From Ogataea parapolymorpha DL-1 (taxonomy: Eukaryota; Ascomycota; Pichiomycetes; Pichiales; Pichiaceae): 64,000 nucleotides of DNA. The notes below the pieces were generated by a model. The model saw only the letters and a program-made list of their open reading frames with translations. It was not told the DNA's origin and made no database searches. Of the stretch, positions 54,921 through 63,694 are shown piece after piece (position 1 is the stretch's first letter; each line of letters starts with the position of its first letter). The stretch lies in contig NC_027862.1 of NCBI RefSeq assembly GCF_000187245.1, positions 1-64,000 on the forward strand. The letters are read 5' to 3'. The position numbers and the translations under genes are program-made.

Positions 54921-56366
54921 ATGTCCAACGACACCTATGCCACCCCGCTGTCGTCGCGGTACGCGTCCAAGGAGATGTCGCAGATCTTCTCTCTGCGCAA
55001 CAGGTTCTCCACGTGGAGAAAGCTGTGGTACAACTTGGCAATTGCCGAGAAATCGCTCGGGCTTTCTGTCGTCACCGACGAAGCTATCGAGCAGATGTCC
55101 AAACACCTCGAAATCACCGACGAGGAGATTGAGGCCGCCAAAAAGGAAGAGGCCATTGTCAGACACGACGTGATGGCCCACGTCCACGTTTTCGGCGAAA
55201 CGTGTCCTGCCGCCGCCGGAATCATCCATTTGGGAGCCACGTCGTGCTACGTTACAGACAACGCGGATCTGATTTTTCTCAGGGACGCGTACGACGTTCT
55301 AATCCCCAAGCTTGTGAACGTTATCAACAGACTGGCCAAGTTTGCTCTGGAGTACAAAGACCTGCCAGTGCTTGGTTGGACCCATTTCCAGCCCGCTCAG
55401 CTGACGACTGTCGGGAAAAGAGCAACTCTGTGGCTACAAGAGCTGCTCTGGGACCTCAGAAACATGCAGCGTGCCAGAGACGACATCGGACTGCGTGGAG
55501 TCAAGGGAACCACCGGTACACAGGCCTCTTTCCTGTCTCTTTTCCACGGAGACCATGACAAGGTCGAGGCCTTGGACGAAAAGGTGGTGGAGCTACTAGG
55601 ATTCGAGTACGCGTACCCTTGCACGGGGCAGACCTACTCACGTAAAATCGACATCGACGCCTTGCACCCACTGTCGTCTTTGGGCGCCTCGTGCCACAAG
55701 ATGGCCACCGATATAAGATTGCTGGCCAACCTCAAAGAGATGGAAGAGCCGTTTGAAAAAAGCCAGATCGGGTCGTCTGCCATGGCCTACAAACGGAATC
55801 CAATGAGATGCGAGCGTGTGTGTTCGCTGTCGCGTCACTTGGGTTCTTTGTACCAGGACGCGTTCCAGACGGCGTCCGTGCAGTGGTTTGAGAGAACGCT
55901 GGACGACTCTGCCATCAGAAGAATCTCAATTCCAGAGGCTTTCTTGACGGCAGACATTTTGCTTTCGACGCTGCTGAATATTACTTCCGGCCTGGTGGTG
56001 TACCCGAAAGTGATTGAGCGCCGTATCAAGGCAGAGCTGCCGTTCATGGCGACCGAGAACATCATCATGGCGATGGTGGAGCAGGGTGCTTCGCGGCAGG
56101 AGTGCCACGAGGAGATCCGTGTGCTGTCGCACCAGGCGTCGGCGGTGGTCAAGCAGGAGGGCGGCGACAACGACCTGATTGAGAGAATTAAGAGCACAGA
56201 CTACTTCAAGCCTATTTGGTCGCAATTGGACAAATTACTCGACCCGTCCACTTTTGTTGGTCGTGCCCCACAACAAACTGAAAAATTCGTGAACGTCACT
56301 GTTGCAAACGCACTGGAACCATACCGGTCGCTTATCAACGAGGAGCACGTTCAATTGGCTGTCTAG
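54921..56366 (+). CDS. ADE13: ADE13, adenylosuccinate lyase
   Basis: A 481-aa homotetrameric cytosolic enzyme that releases fumarate from SAICAR and from adenylosuccinate, steps in purine and AMP synthesis. The fumarase/aspartase superfamily signature [10 protein letters not shown] is present, plus [19 protein letters not shown] and the catalytic-His region [11 protein letters not shown]. Length equals yeast Ade13 (482). Confidence 0.97.
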   Translation: MSNDTYATPLSSRYASKEMSQIFSLRNRFSTWRKLWYNLAIAEKSLGLSVVTDEAIEQMSKHLEITDEEIEAAKKEEAIVRHDVMAHVHVFGETCPAAAGIIHLGATSCYVTDNADLIFLRDAYDVLIPKLVNVINRLAKFALEYKDLPVLGWTHFQPAQLTTVGKRATLWLQELLWDLRNMQRARDDIGLRGVKGTTGTQASFLSLFHGDHDKVEALDEKVVELLGFEYAYPCTGQTYSRKIDIDALHPLSSLGASCHKMATDIRLLANLKEMEEPFEKSQIGSSAMAYKRNPMRCERVCSLSRHLGSLYQDAFQTASVQWFERTLDDSAIRRISIPEAFLTADILLSTLLNITSGLVVYPKVIERRIKAELPFMATENIIMAMVEQGASRQECHEEIRVLSHQASAVVKQEGGDNDLIERIKSTDYFKPIWSQLDKLLDPSTFVGRAPQQTEKFVNVTVANALEPYRSLINEEHVQLAV

Positions 56367-56628
56367 AATGGAAAAAGACTTAAGGGTGACTGCTGCAAAG
56401 GGTCGGAGTCATCGAAATTCTATTGTTTAGGTGCAAGAAACAATACGGAGTTCACTCCGTGCTCAAATTTCTCTGTAAATTTTTTTACTCATGACTAAAA
56501 AAAAAAATCGCTGCCCCCTCGTCATTGGCGGCACGTCATCTGCCCCCATTTACTACTGCAGACATTTTTATTAGCATCAAATTCCCTTTTTTCCTAATCA
56601 TCTTTTATCATCTTTTATACTAACTTCG

Positions 56629-59600
56629 ATGGCCCAGGTCGAGGACTATTCGTCGCTGCACAGATTGCGGAAGAATTCCGAGATTCTGTCCAATGCAAAC
56701 AAGATCCTGGTGGCCAATAGAGGCGAGATTCCCATTAGAATCTTCAGATCTGCCCACGAGCTCTCCATGCAGACAGTCGCCATCTACTCCCACGAAGACA
56801 GACTGTCGATGCACAGATTGAAGGCCGACGAGGCTTACGTCATTGGAGCTAGAGGCCAGTACTCCCCTGTCCAGGCGTACTTGCAGATTGACGAGATTAT
56901 CAACATCGCCCTTGAACACGACGTCTCCATGATTCATCCCGGTTACGGCTTCTTGTCTGAAAACTCAGAATTTGCCCGGAAAGTGGAGGACAGTGGCATG
57001 ATTTGGATTGGCCCACCCCACAACGTCATTGACGCCGTTGGAGACAAGGTCAGTGCCAGAAGCCTGGCGGGCAAGTGCAACGTTCCTGTGGTCCCTGGAA
57101 CAGACGGTCCAATTGACAGCGTTGAGCAGGCCCAGGAGTTTGTGGACAAGTATGGCTATCCAGTGATTATCAAGGCCGCTTTTGGTGGAGGTGGACGTGG
57201 TATGAGAGTGGTTCGCGAGGGCGAGAGCATTGCAGACGCTTTCCAAAGAGCCACCTCCGAGGCCAAGACCGCTTTTGGCAACGGTACCTGTTTCATTGAG
57301 CGGTTTTTGGACAAGCCAAAGCACATTGAGGTGCAATTGCTAGCCGACAACTACGGCAACGTTATCCACCTCTTTGAAAGAGACTGTTCCGTGCAGAGAA
57401 GACACCAGAAGGTGGTTGAGATTGCCCCAGCCAAGACTCTTCCTGTCGAGGTCAGAGACGCCATTCTGACTGACGCCGTGAAACTGGCTAAGGCTGCCAA
57501 CTACAGAAACGCCGGTACTGCAGAGTTCCTTGTTGACAACCAAAACAGACATTATTTCATCGAGATCAACCCTAGAATCCAGGTCGAGCACACCATCACC
57601 GAGGAGGTCACTGGAGTCGACATTGTTGCTGCTCAGATTCAGATCGCTGCCGGTGCTTCATTGCAGCAACTGGGCCTGTTGCAGGACAAAATCACCACCA
57701 GGGGATTTGCCATTCAGTGCAGAATCACCACCGAAGACCCTGCCAAGAACTTCCAGCCAGACACGGGAAAAATCGAAGTGTACAGGTCGTCGGGTGGAAA
57801 TGGTGTGAGACTGGACGGTGGTAATGGATTTGCAGGCGCCATCATTTCTCCGCACTACGACTCCATGCTGGTCAAGTGCTCCACCTCTGGCTCAAACTAC
57901 GAGATTGCCAGAAGAAAGATGATCAGGGCTCTGGTTGAGTTCAGAATTAGAGGTGTCAAGACGAACATTCCTTTCCTGCTGGCTCTTTTGACCCATCCAA
58001 CGTTTGTTTCTGGCGACTGTTGGACCACGTTCATCGACGACACTCCTTCGTTGTTCGAGATGGTGCAGTCCAAGAACAGAGCTCAGAAGTTGCTCTCGTA
58101 CCTTGCTGACCTCTGTGTCAACGGATCGTCGATCAAGGGCCAGATCGGTCTGCCAAAGCTGACCAGAGACGCTGACATCCCGGTGATCCACGACATCAAC
58201 GGCTGGGATATCGACATCAAGAACACTGCTCCTCCAGACTCTTTCAGACAATACCTTTTGGACTACGGTCCCGAGCAATTCGCCAACCAAATTAGGGCTT
58301 TCGATGGTTGCTTGATCATGGACACTACTTGGAGAGACGCTCACCAGTCGCTTCTGGCAACCAGAGTTAGAACCATAGACTTGTTGAACATTGCTCCGGC
58401 CACAGCCCATGCCTTTAGATACGCCTTTGCCTTGGAATGTTGGGGAGGTGCCACTTTCGACGTTGCTATGCGTTTCTTGCACGAGGATCCTTGGGATAGA
58501 CTGAGAAAGCTGAGAAAAGCTGTGCCAAACATCCCATTCCAGATGCTTCTGAGAGGAGCCAACGGTGTGGCGTACTCGTCGCTGCCTGACAATGCCATCG
58601 ACCACTTTGTGAAGCAGGCCAAGGACGCCGGAGTGGACATTTTTAGAGTCTTCGACGCTCTGAACGACTTGGAGCAACTGAAGGTCGGTGTCGACGCCGT
58701 CAAGAAAGCCGGCGGTGTGGTCGAGGCCACTGTTTGCTACTCCGGAGACATGCTTAAGCCAGGCAAGAAGTACAATCTCAAGTACTACCTCGAGACCGTC
58801 GACAAGATTATGGAGATGGGCACCCATTTGCTTGGTATCAAGGACATGGCCGGTACTTTGAAGCCAGCCGCGGCCAAGCTGCTGATCGGCAGTATCAGAA
58901 AGAAGTATCCTTCTGTTCCTATCCACGTCCACACCCACGACTCGGCCGGTACCGGTGTGATTACCTATGTTGCTTGTGCACTTGCTGGTGCGGACGTTGT
59001 CGATTGTGCTGTCAACTCGATGTCGGGCCTGACATCTCAGCCTTCCATGAGCGCTTTCATTGCTGCCTTGGACAACGAGATCAACACCGGAGTTACCGAG
59101 CAGAATGCCAGGGAGATTGACGCGTACTGGTCTGAGATGAGACTGCTGTACTCATGCTTCGAGGCTGACCTCAAGGGTCCAGACCCAGAAGTGTACAACC
59201 ACGAGATTCCAGGAGGCCAGTTGACAAACCTGTTGTTCCAGGCCCAGCAGGTCGGTCTGGGTGAGCAGTGGCTTGAAACCAAGAGAGCCTACGAGGAGGC
59301 CAACATGCTTTTGGGCGATATCGTCAAGGTCACTCCAACTTCCAAGGTTGTTGGTGATCTGGCCCAGTTCATGGTCTCCAACAAGCTTTCTCCAAAGGAC
59401 GTGGAGAGGCTGGCTTCTGAGCTGGACTTCCCAGACTCCGTTCTGGACTTCTTTGAAGGTTTGATGGGTACGCCATACGGCGGCTTCCCGGAGCCTTTGA
59501 GAACGAATATTCTTGCCGGAAAGAGAAGAAAGCTGACTCGCAGGCCGGGATTGGAGCTCGAGCCGTTCGACCTCAAGAAGATCAAGGAGGAACTCCAGTC

Positions 59601-60156
59601 GAGGTTCGGCAACTCCATCACCGAGTGCGACGTGGCCTCGTACAACATGTATCCAAAGGTGTTTGAGTCGTTCAAGAAGATCCAGGAGAAGTACGGCGAT
59701 CTTTCTGTGCTACCTACGAGATTCTTCCTTGCTCCTCCAAAGCTGAACGAAGAGATCTCTGTGGAAATCGAGCAGGGTAAGACCTTTGTCATCAAGGTGA
59801 TGGCCATTGGAGACCTGTCGCCGCAAACGGGTACCAGAGAGGTGTACTTTGAGTTCAACGGTGAAATGAGAAAGGTCACTGTCGAGGACAAGCTTGCCGC
59901 TGTGGAGACAATCACGCGTCCTAAGGCCGATGCGCACAACCCTAACGAGGTGGGGGCTCCTATGGCCGGTGTGGTTATCGAGGTGCGCGTCCATTCTGGA
60001 GTCGAGGTCAAGAAGGGCGACCCATTGTGTGTTCTGAGTGCGATGAAGATGGAGATGGTGATCAGCTCGCCTGTTTCCGGAAGAGTTGGCGAGGTGACTG
60101 TGCACGAGAACGACAGCGTCGACGCGGGCGACCTGATCTGCAAGATCACGAAATAA
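56629..60156 (+). CDS. PYC1: PYC1, pyruvate carboxylase
   Basis: A 1175-aa anaplerotic enzyme converting pyruvate to oxaloacetate with ATP and bicarbonate. Domains in order: biotin carboxylase (about 20-480, with the Gly-rich ATP loop AAFGGGGRGMR), carboxyltransferase (about 560-840, DTTWRDAHQSLLATR), the allosteric/tetramerisation region, and the biotin carrier domain with K1140 in AMKMEM. Length is normal (yeast 1178-1180). In Hansenula polymorpha the Pyc1 protein also assists FAD loading and peroxisomal import of alcohol oxidase, independently of its enzyme activity. Only one PYC gene is seen here. Confidence 0.97.
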   Translation: MAQVEDYSSLHRLRKNSEILSNANKILVANRGEIPIRIFRSAHELSMQTVAIYSHEDRLSMHRLKADEAYVIGARGQYSPVQAYLQIDEIINIALEHDVSMIHPGYGFLSENSEFARKVEDSGMIWIGPPHNVIDAVGDKVSARSLAGKCNVPVVPGTDGPIDSVEQAQEFVDKYGYPVIIKAAFGGGGRGMRVVREGESIADAFQRATSEAKTAFGNGTCFIERFLDKPKHIEVQLLADNYGNVIHLFERDCSVQRRHQKVVEIAPAKTLPVEVRDAILTDAVKLAKAANYRNAGTAEFLVDNQNRHYFIEINPRIQVEHTITEEVTGVDIVAAQIQIAAGASLQQLGLLQDKITTRGFAIQCRITTEDPAKNFQPDTGKIEVYRSSGGNGVRLDGGNGFAGAIISPHYDSMLVKCSTSGSNYEIARRKMIRALVEFRIRGVKTNIPFLLALLTHPTFVSGDCWTTFIDDTPSLFEMVQSKNRAQKLLSYLADLCVNGSSIKGQIGLPKLTRDADIPVIHDINGWDIDIKNTAPPDSFRQYLLDYGPEQFANQIRAFDGCLIMDTTWRDAHQSLLATRVRTIDLLNIAPATAHAFRYAFALECWGGATFDVAMRFLHEDPWDRLRKLRKAVPNIPFQMLLRGANGVAYSSLPDNAIDHFVKQAKDAGVDIFRVFDALNDLEQLKVGVDAVKKAGGVVEATVCYSGDMLKPGKKYNLKYYLETVDKIMEMGTHLLGIKDMAGTLKPAAAKLLIGSIRKKYPSVPIHVHTHDSAGTGVITYVACALAGADVVDCAVNSMSGLTSQPSMSAFIAALDNEINTGVTEQNAREIDAYWSEMRLLYSCFEADLKGPDPEVYNHEIPGGQLTNLLFQAQQVGLGEQWLETKRAYEEANMLLGDIVKVTPTSKVVGDLAQFMVSNKLSPKDVERLASELDFPDSVLDFFEGLMGTPYGGFPEPLRTNILAGKRRKLTRRPGLELEPFDLKKIKEELQSRFGNSITECDVASYNMYPKVFESFKKIQEKYGDLSVLPTRFFLAPPKLNEEISVEIEQGKTFVIKVMAIGDLSPQTGTREVYFEFNGEMRKVTVEDKLAAVETITRPKADAHNPNEVGAPMAGVVIEVRVHSGVEVKKGDPLCVLSAMKMEMVISSPVSGRVGEVTVHENDSVDAGDLICKITK

Positions 60157-60193
60157 TATGTAAGAAATCTTTAAACGTTTATATTATACAGCA

Positions 60194-60613
60194 CTATTTT
60201 CGTCTCGCTCTGCGTTTTTCGTCGCTCTTCTTCTCCTCCACGAGCTGTTCGTACCGCGCGGCCAGCTCCTCGTACTCAGCCATTTTGTCCTGCACTTTTT
60301 CGTCCTCGTGGCTGGCTCCCTGCCACACGTTGTGCGGGTCGGCTAGCAACTCCGCGGTGTGCTTATTTTGCGACAGAATCTTGCCCCAGATGTGAATGAG
60401 CTCGTTGGCCTTGATGGTGCTCTCTTTGATTCGCTTGATGTAGTTTGTGGACTCCTGAATAGAGATGCGGCTCTGCTCGATGGCGCCGTTGATCTTTTGC
60501 AGTTTCTCCAGTTCTGCGCGGATGGCCGTCTCGCGGTCTTTTTCGTGCGACCGCGGCGGCGACGTGATCACCTCCTCCAGACTGTTGAGTGCTGGTGTTA
60601 TTTCTTGCGACAT
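60194..60613 (-). CDS. DUO1: DUO1, DASH/Dam1 complex subunit
   Basis: A 139-aa coiled-coil protein of the outer-kinetochore ring that couples chromosomes to microtubules. The central ANELIHIWGKILSQNKHT and the following LLADPHNVWQGAS match the conserved Duo1 block. Flanking heptads and a basic C-terminal tail fit. S. cerevisiae Duo1 is longer (247 aa), mostly in its C-terminal extension. The ATG lies 23 bp from that of the plus-strand orphan gene, with an MCB site between them. Confidence 0.85.
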   Translation of the reverse strand: MSQEITPALNSLEEVITSPPRSHEKDRETAIRAELEKLQKINGAIEQSRISIQESTNYIKRIKESTIKANELIHIWGKILSQNKHTAELLADPHNVWQGASHEDEKVQDKMAEYEELAARYEQLVEEKKSDEKRRARRK

Positions 60614-60614
60614 T

Positions 60615-60620
60615 ACGCGT
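60615..60620. promoter_or_regulatory. MCB element (ACGCGT) in the 23-bp DUO1/orphan spacer
   Basis: The G1/S box begins two bases from the DUO1 ATG, so if functional it must act on the plus-strand gene or lie within a DUO1 leader; chance occurrence cannot be excluded. Confidence 0.3.
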
Positions 60621-60636
60621 ACAAAAAAGTTTTTTT

Positions 60637-60939
60637 ATGTCTTTAGGGTTCGATTTCAAGGTGGTGTTGCTCACCGAGGACGGCGACAAAAACGAGGACG
60701 GAAGCATCAACGCTACAGAGATGCAGGAGTACGTGCTCAAGGGGATCGACTCGATGGAGAAGATGAACGAGTGGTTTGACAGGTTCGACGAGCAGGTCGC
60801 GTACCCGAACGAGGGAAATATCAAGTACGATGTTGGCTCAGACGGCATGGTGGTGGTGATTGTGAAGACACAGGAGGTGCGCAGCCAGGTGGAGGATTTT
60901 ATCACGCAAACAAATAACACAAATAGAAGTAATGTGTAG
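60637..60939 (+). CDS. Conserved-looking 100-aa protein of unknown function with an EF-hand-like loop
   Basis: The first ATG is at 60637; the frame is open upstream but overlaps DUO1 and has no ATG. The 100-aa product begins MSLGFDFKVVLL and contains DKNEDGSINATE, which fits all ligand positions of a canonical EF-hand loop (D-x-N-x-D-G-x-I-x3-E). The preceding segment looks like a beta strand rather than an EF helix, so calcium binding is uncertain. Acidic overall, with no signal or membrane segment. Codon use looks like that of real genes, and the frame ends 47 bp before the next gene on the same strand. I do not recognise it. Confidence 0.6.
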   Translation: MSLGFDFKVVLLTEDGDKNEDGSINATEMQEYVLKGIDSMEKMNEWFDRFDEQVAYPNEGNIKYDVGSDGMVVVIVKTQEVRSQVEDFITQTNNTNRSNV

Positions 60940-60986
60940 GTATATATTAGTATTTATTTGGCACTATTTACATATTTTTTTCTTTC

Positions 60987-62732
60987 ATGAGTGAATCGCC
61001 CGACGTCTTGCCCATCTTTTCCAACTCGCTGAAACGGCACGACGATTCCAACTCCACCTCGCCGCGCATCCATGGGGACACGCACGCGGCGATGGCCGAT
61101 AGACTGCTCCCCTACGAGAACGCGCGACAAAGGTCCAGCACAACACAGAAAAACCTGCCTCGCCAGGACCGGCCGCGGTTTTTCCTCCTGGTGCTGCTGT
61201 ACCTCATCCAGGGCGTGCCAATAGGACTGGCATTTGGGTCGGTGCCGTTTTTGCTCAAATCGGCGCAATTGAGCTACACTCAGGTCGGTTTTTTCTCGCT
61301 GGCGTCGTACCCGTACTCGTTGAAACTGCTATGGTCGCCCATTGTCGACTCGTGCTACCTGAAAAGACTCGGCCGAAGACGCTCCTGGATCATCCCCGTC
61401 CAGGCGGTTTCCGGACTCACGCTGCTGTTCCTGGGAACAGTGATCGACTCCCTCATGCGCAACCTGCAGAAAAACCTCTACACCCTCACATACACCTTTT
61501 TCTTCCTCATCCTGCTCTGTGCGACACAGGACATCGCCGTTGACGGCTGGGCCCTCACGATCCTGTCCAAGGACGCACTGAGCTATGCATCCACGGCGCA
61601 GACGATCGGCCTCAACACCGGCTATTTCCTCAGTTTCACCGTTTTCCTCGCGTTTAACTCTGCAGACTTTGCCAACTCGTACCTCAGGAAAACGCCGAGC
61701 TCAGACAGCTTTTTGACGCTCGGCCAGTACATGTGGTTTTGGGGGTGGATGTACCTGGCCGTGACGGTGGTAATCCTGATTTTCGTGCCGGAAGACCCAC
61801 TTTCGCGCCGGAAACAGGCCTCTTCCAAAGATATCGAGCTGGAGGAGCTGCAGAGAGACGAGCTGTCAGGGGTTAACGTGGTGCAAGCGCACACCGCATA
61901 CAACGAGCCGGCGGGCCGGAACACGCTGTTTGGCGTCTACCACAAGATGTGGAACGTCGTCAAGCTGAAAAACGTCAAGCTTTTCATCTTGGTGCATCTC
62001 GTGTCGAAAATCGCTTTCCAGGCCAATGAGGGAGCCACCAACCTGAAGTTGCTGGACAAGGGCTTTTCGCGCGAGGACCTGGCCATCACCGTGCTAATTG
62101 ACTTCCCGTTGGAGATCGTCTTTGGCTACTATTCTGCCCGGTGGTCTACGGGAGACGAGCCTTTGAAACCGTGGATGTACGCGTATCTGGGCCGCATAGC
62201 CGCAGCTGCGCTGGGACAAGTGCTGGTCTGGTGCTTCCCAAAAGACGGCCACGTGACTACGGCGTATTTCCTGTTTGTGATTTTCCAGCACCTGCTGAGC
62301 TCGTTCATGTCGACGATCCAGTTTGTGTCGATCTGTGCTTTCCACACGCAAATAGCCGACCCACTGATTGGCGGCACGTACATGACCACACTGAACACAC
62401 TGTCGAACTTGGGCGGGCAGTGGCCTAAAATCATTGTGCTCAGTCTGATCGACAAGCTCACCACGGCCAGATGCGTGCCTCCCACGCCGATGGCTACAAA
62501 TCCGTTCGAGGAGACCCCTTTCTTCAACTGCTACGGCTCGTCAGCCAAGAGCGACTGTCTGGGCCATGGTGGAGTGTGCAACACCATTGCAGATGGCTAC
62601 TACAACACTAATCTGCTGTGCATAATTATTGGATTGGTATTGTACTATGGATGGATCAGAAAAACGGTGGTCCATCTTCAGGGTCTTCCGATCAGCGCAT
62701 GGCGAGTGGGCAAATCCACGCTGCCTATCTGA
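60987..62732 (+). CDS. Acetyl-CoA transporter-like MFS protein (SLC33A1/YBR220C family)
   Basis: A 581-aa polytopic protein. The hydrophilic N-terminus (1 to about 60) precedes family blocks LIQGVPIGLAFGSVPFLLK, LLWSPIVDS, GRRRSWIIPVQ and ATQDIAVDGWALT, which are diagnostic of the acetyl-CoA transporter family in ER and Golgi. Near the end, conserved cysteines (CYG, CLGHGGVC) match the lumenal loop of SLC33A1. S. cerevisiae YBR220C is the presumed orthologue; its substrate has not been proven as far as I know. The stop overlaps the FIT2 gene by eight bases. Confidence 0.88.
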   Translation: MSESPDVLPIFSNSLKRHDDSNSTSPRIHGDTHAAMADRLLPYENARQRSSTTQKNLPRQDRPRFFLLVLLYLIQGVPIGLAFGSVPFLLKSAQLSYTQVGFFSLASYPYSLKLLWSPIVDSCYLKRLGRRRSWIIPVQAVSGLTLLFLGTVIDSLMRNLQKNLYTLTYTFFFLILLCATQDIAVDGWALTILSKDALSYASTAQTIGLNTGYFLSFTVFLAFNSADFANSYLRKTPSSDSFLTLGQYMWFWGWMYLAVTVVILIFVPEDPLSRRKQASSKDIELEELQRDELSGVNVVQAHTAYNEPAGRNTLFGVYHKMWNVVKLKNVKLFILVHLVSKIAFQANEGATNLKLLDKGFSREDLAITVLIDFPLEIVFGYYSARWSTGDEPLKPWMYAYLGRIAAAALGQVLVWCFPKDGHVTTAYFLFVIFQHLLSSFMSTIQFVSICAFHTQIADPLIGGTYMTTLNTLSNLGGQWPKIIVLSLIDKLTTARCVPPTPMATNPFEETPFFNCYGSSAKSDCLGHGGVCNTIADGYYNTNLLCIIIGLVLYYGWIRKTVVHLQGLPISAWRVGKSTLPI

Positions 62733-63621
62733 ACAGTCGGATCGACGCATAGATGCTCAGGTAACTGAAGACGAGGCCTGCTATGTTTTCTAACAGGGTG
62801 TGGAAATGGACAGAGGTGACAAAAATCATCCAGAACCAGAGCCACAGCAGAAGCGAGATAAACACCAAGGGATAGTCCTTGAGCAAGCGGCGGAGGCTTG
62901 CAATATCTCTAGTGGACCAAAACACTCGCCATTCATTGTTGAAATTGCGTATCTCGGTGGCCAGGTCATCAAGCGTGTAGAACCGAGCACACTCGAGAAT
63001 CAAAAACATAGAGCTCAGAGACAAGATGAACATGTGGCCGGACGGATCGTGGCCGCCGGTCCACCTGCCCTTGATGGCGCGGCACTGCGATGAGGTCAGT
63101 GAGCTAGAATAATAGAGGTCAAGGTTGGAGGAGTCCATCAGTCTGAACTTTAGCGGGTCGGTGGCAAGCGATTGCGGGATGTTATCGCATGAGCCGCCGG
63201 TGAGAACGAAGATCTTGTCCATGATAGGCAGGCCAAAAAACCACTGCGAATAGAAGAACCAGCACAGAGTCACGCATGCAAACTGTTTCAGAGAGCCCGC
63301 CAGCGAGTCCGCACTAAAATAGCGCGACGTGCTGGGCACTCTGAGCAGCAGCAGAAGGTACACAATAGACGTCCAGAGCCATCCCTTTTTAACGAAAAGG
63401 ACGTTGAAGATGTTTCTTTTCGAGGTAAAGTAATTGTGTGTTCTTTCCCGAGGCGAAGCAAGCCAGACCAGTTGGCCAAGCAGAATCACTATCGGGTACA
63501 GCAAAGCGATGAGGACCTGAAACTTGGTCAATTTTGTTGCTTTGGCCACAACGTCCAGCTTGGCGTCCAACAGCTGCAGATGTCGACCGACGGGGTGGTT
63601 TTGGCGGACGGGCTGGGACAT
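62725..63621 (-). CDS. FIT2-family ER protein (SCS3/YFT2)
   Basis: A 298-aa ER membrane protein; the ATG at 63621 (MSQPVRQN) is chosen because the upstream extension is only the translation of an A/T-rich repeat. About six membrane segments. The two catalytic-type histidines of FIT proteins are present in GHDPSGHMF and SVHFHTLLEN. FIT proteins cleave acyl-CoA and support lipid-droplet emergence and phospholipid homeostasis. S. cerevisiae has Scs3 and Yft2; I cannot tell which this is. Confidence 0.88.
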   Translation of the reverse strand: MSQPVRQNHPVGRHLQLLDAKLDVVAKATKLTKFQVLIALLYPIVILLGQLVWLASPRERTHNYFTSKRNIFNVLFVKKGWLWTSIVYLLLLLRVPSTSRYFSADSLAGSLKQFACVTLCWFFYSQWFFGLPIMDKIFVLTGGSCDNIPQSLATDPLKFRLMDSSNLDLYYSSSLTSSQCRAIKGRWTGGHDPSGHMFILSLSSMFLILECARFYTLDDLATEIRNFNNEWRVFWSTRDIASLRRLLKDYPLVFISLLLWLWFWMIFVTSVHFHTLLENIAGLVFSYLSIYASIRLFR

Positions 63622-63694
63622 AAAAGGGCGAAATAATAAAAAATAAAATAAAAAATAAAATAAATAAAATAAATAAAACAAAATCCATTTTCAT
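63622..63694. promoter_or_regulatory. 73-bp A-rich divergent promoter of the FIT2 and MED31 genes
   Basis: Nearly all of it is repeats of three to six A followed by a single T (units such as AAAAT and AAAAAAT). Same composition as the TEL2/CAX4 and GRH1/SUA5 spacers. It probably acts as a nucleosome-excluding bidirectional promoter. Confidence 0.55.

Noticed and set aside
57892..58938. A 348-codon frame opposite PYC1
   Set aside because: It mirrors the biased codons of PYC1; no motif, and the sense gene is certain.
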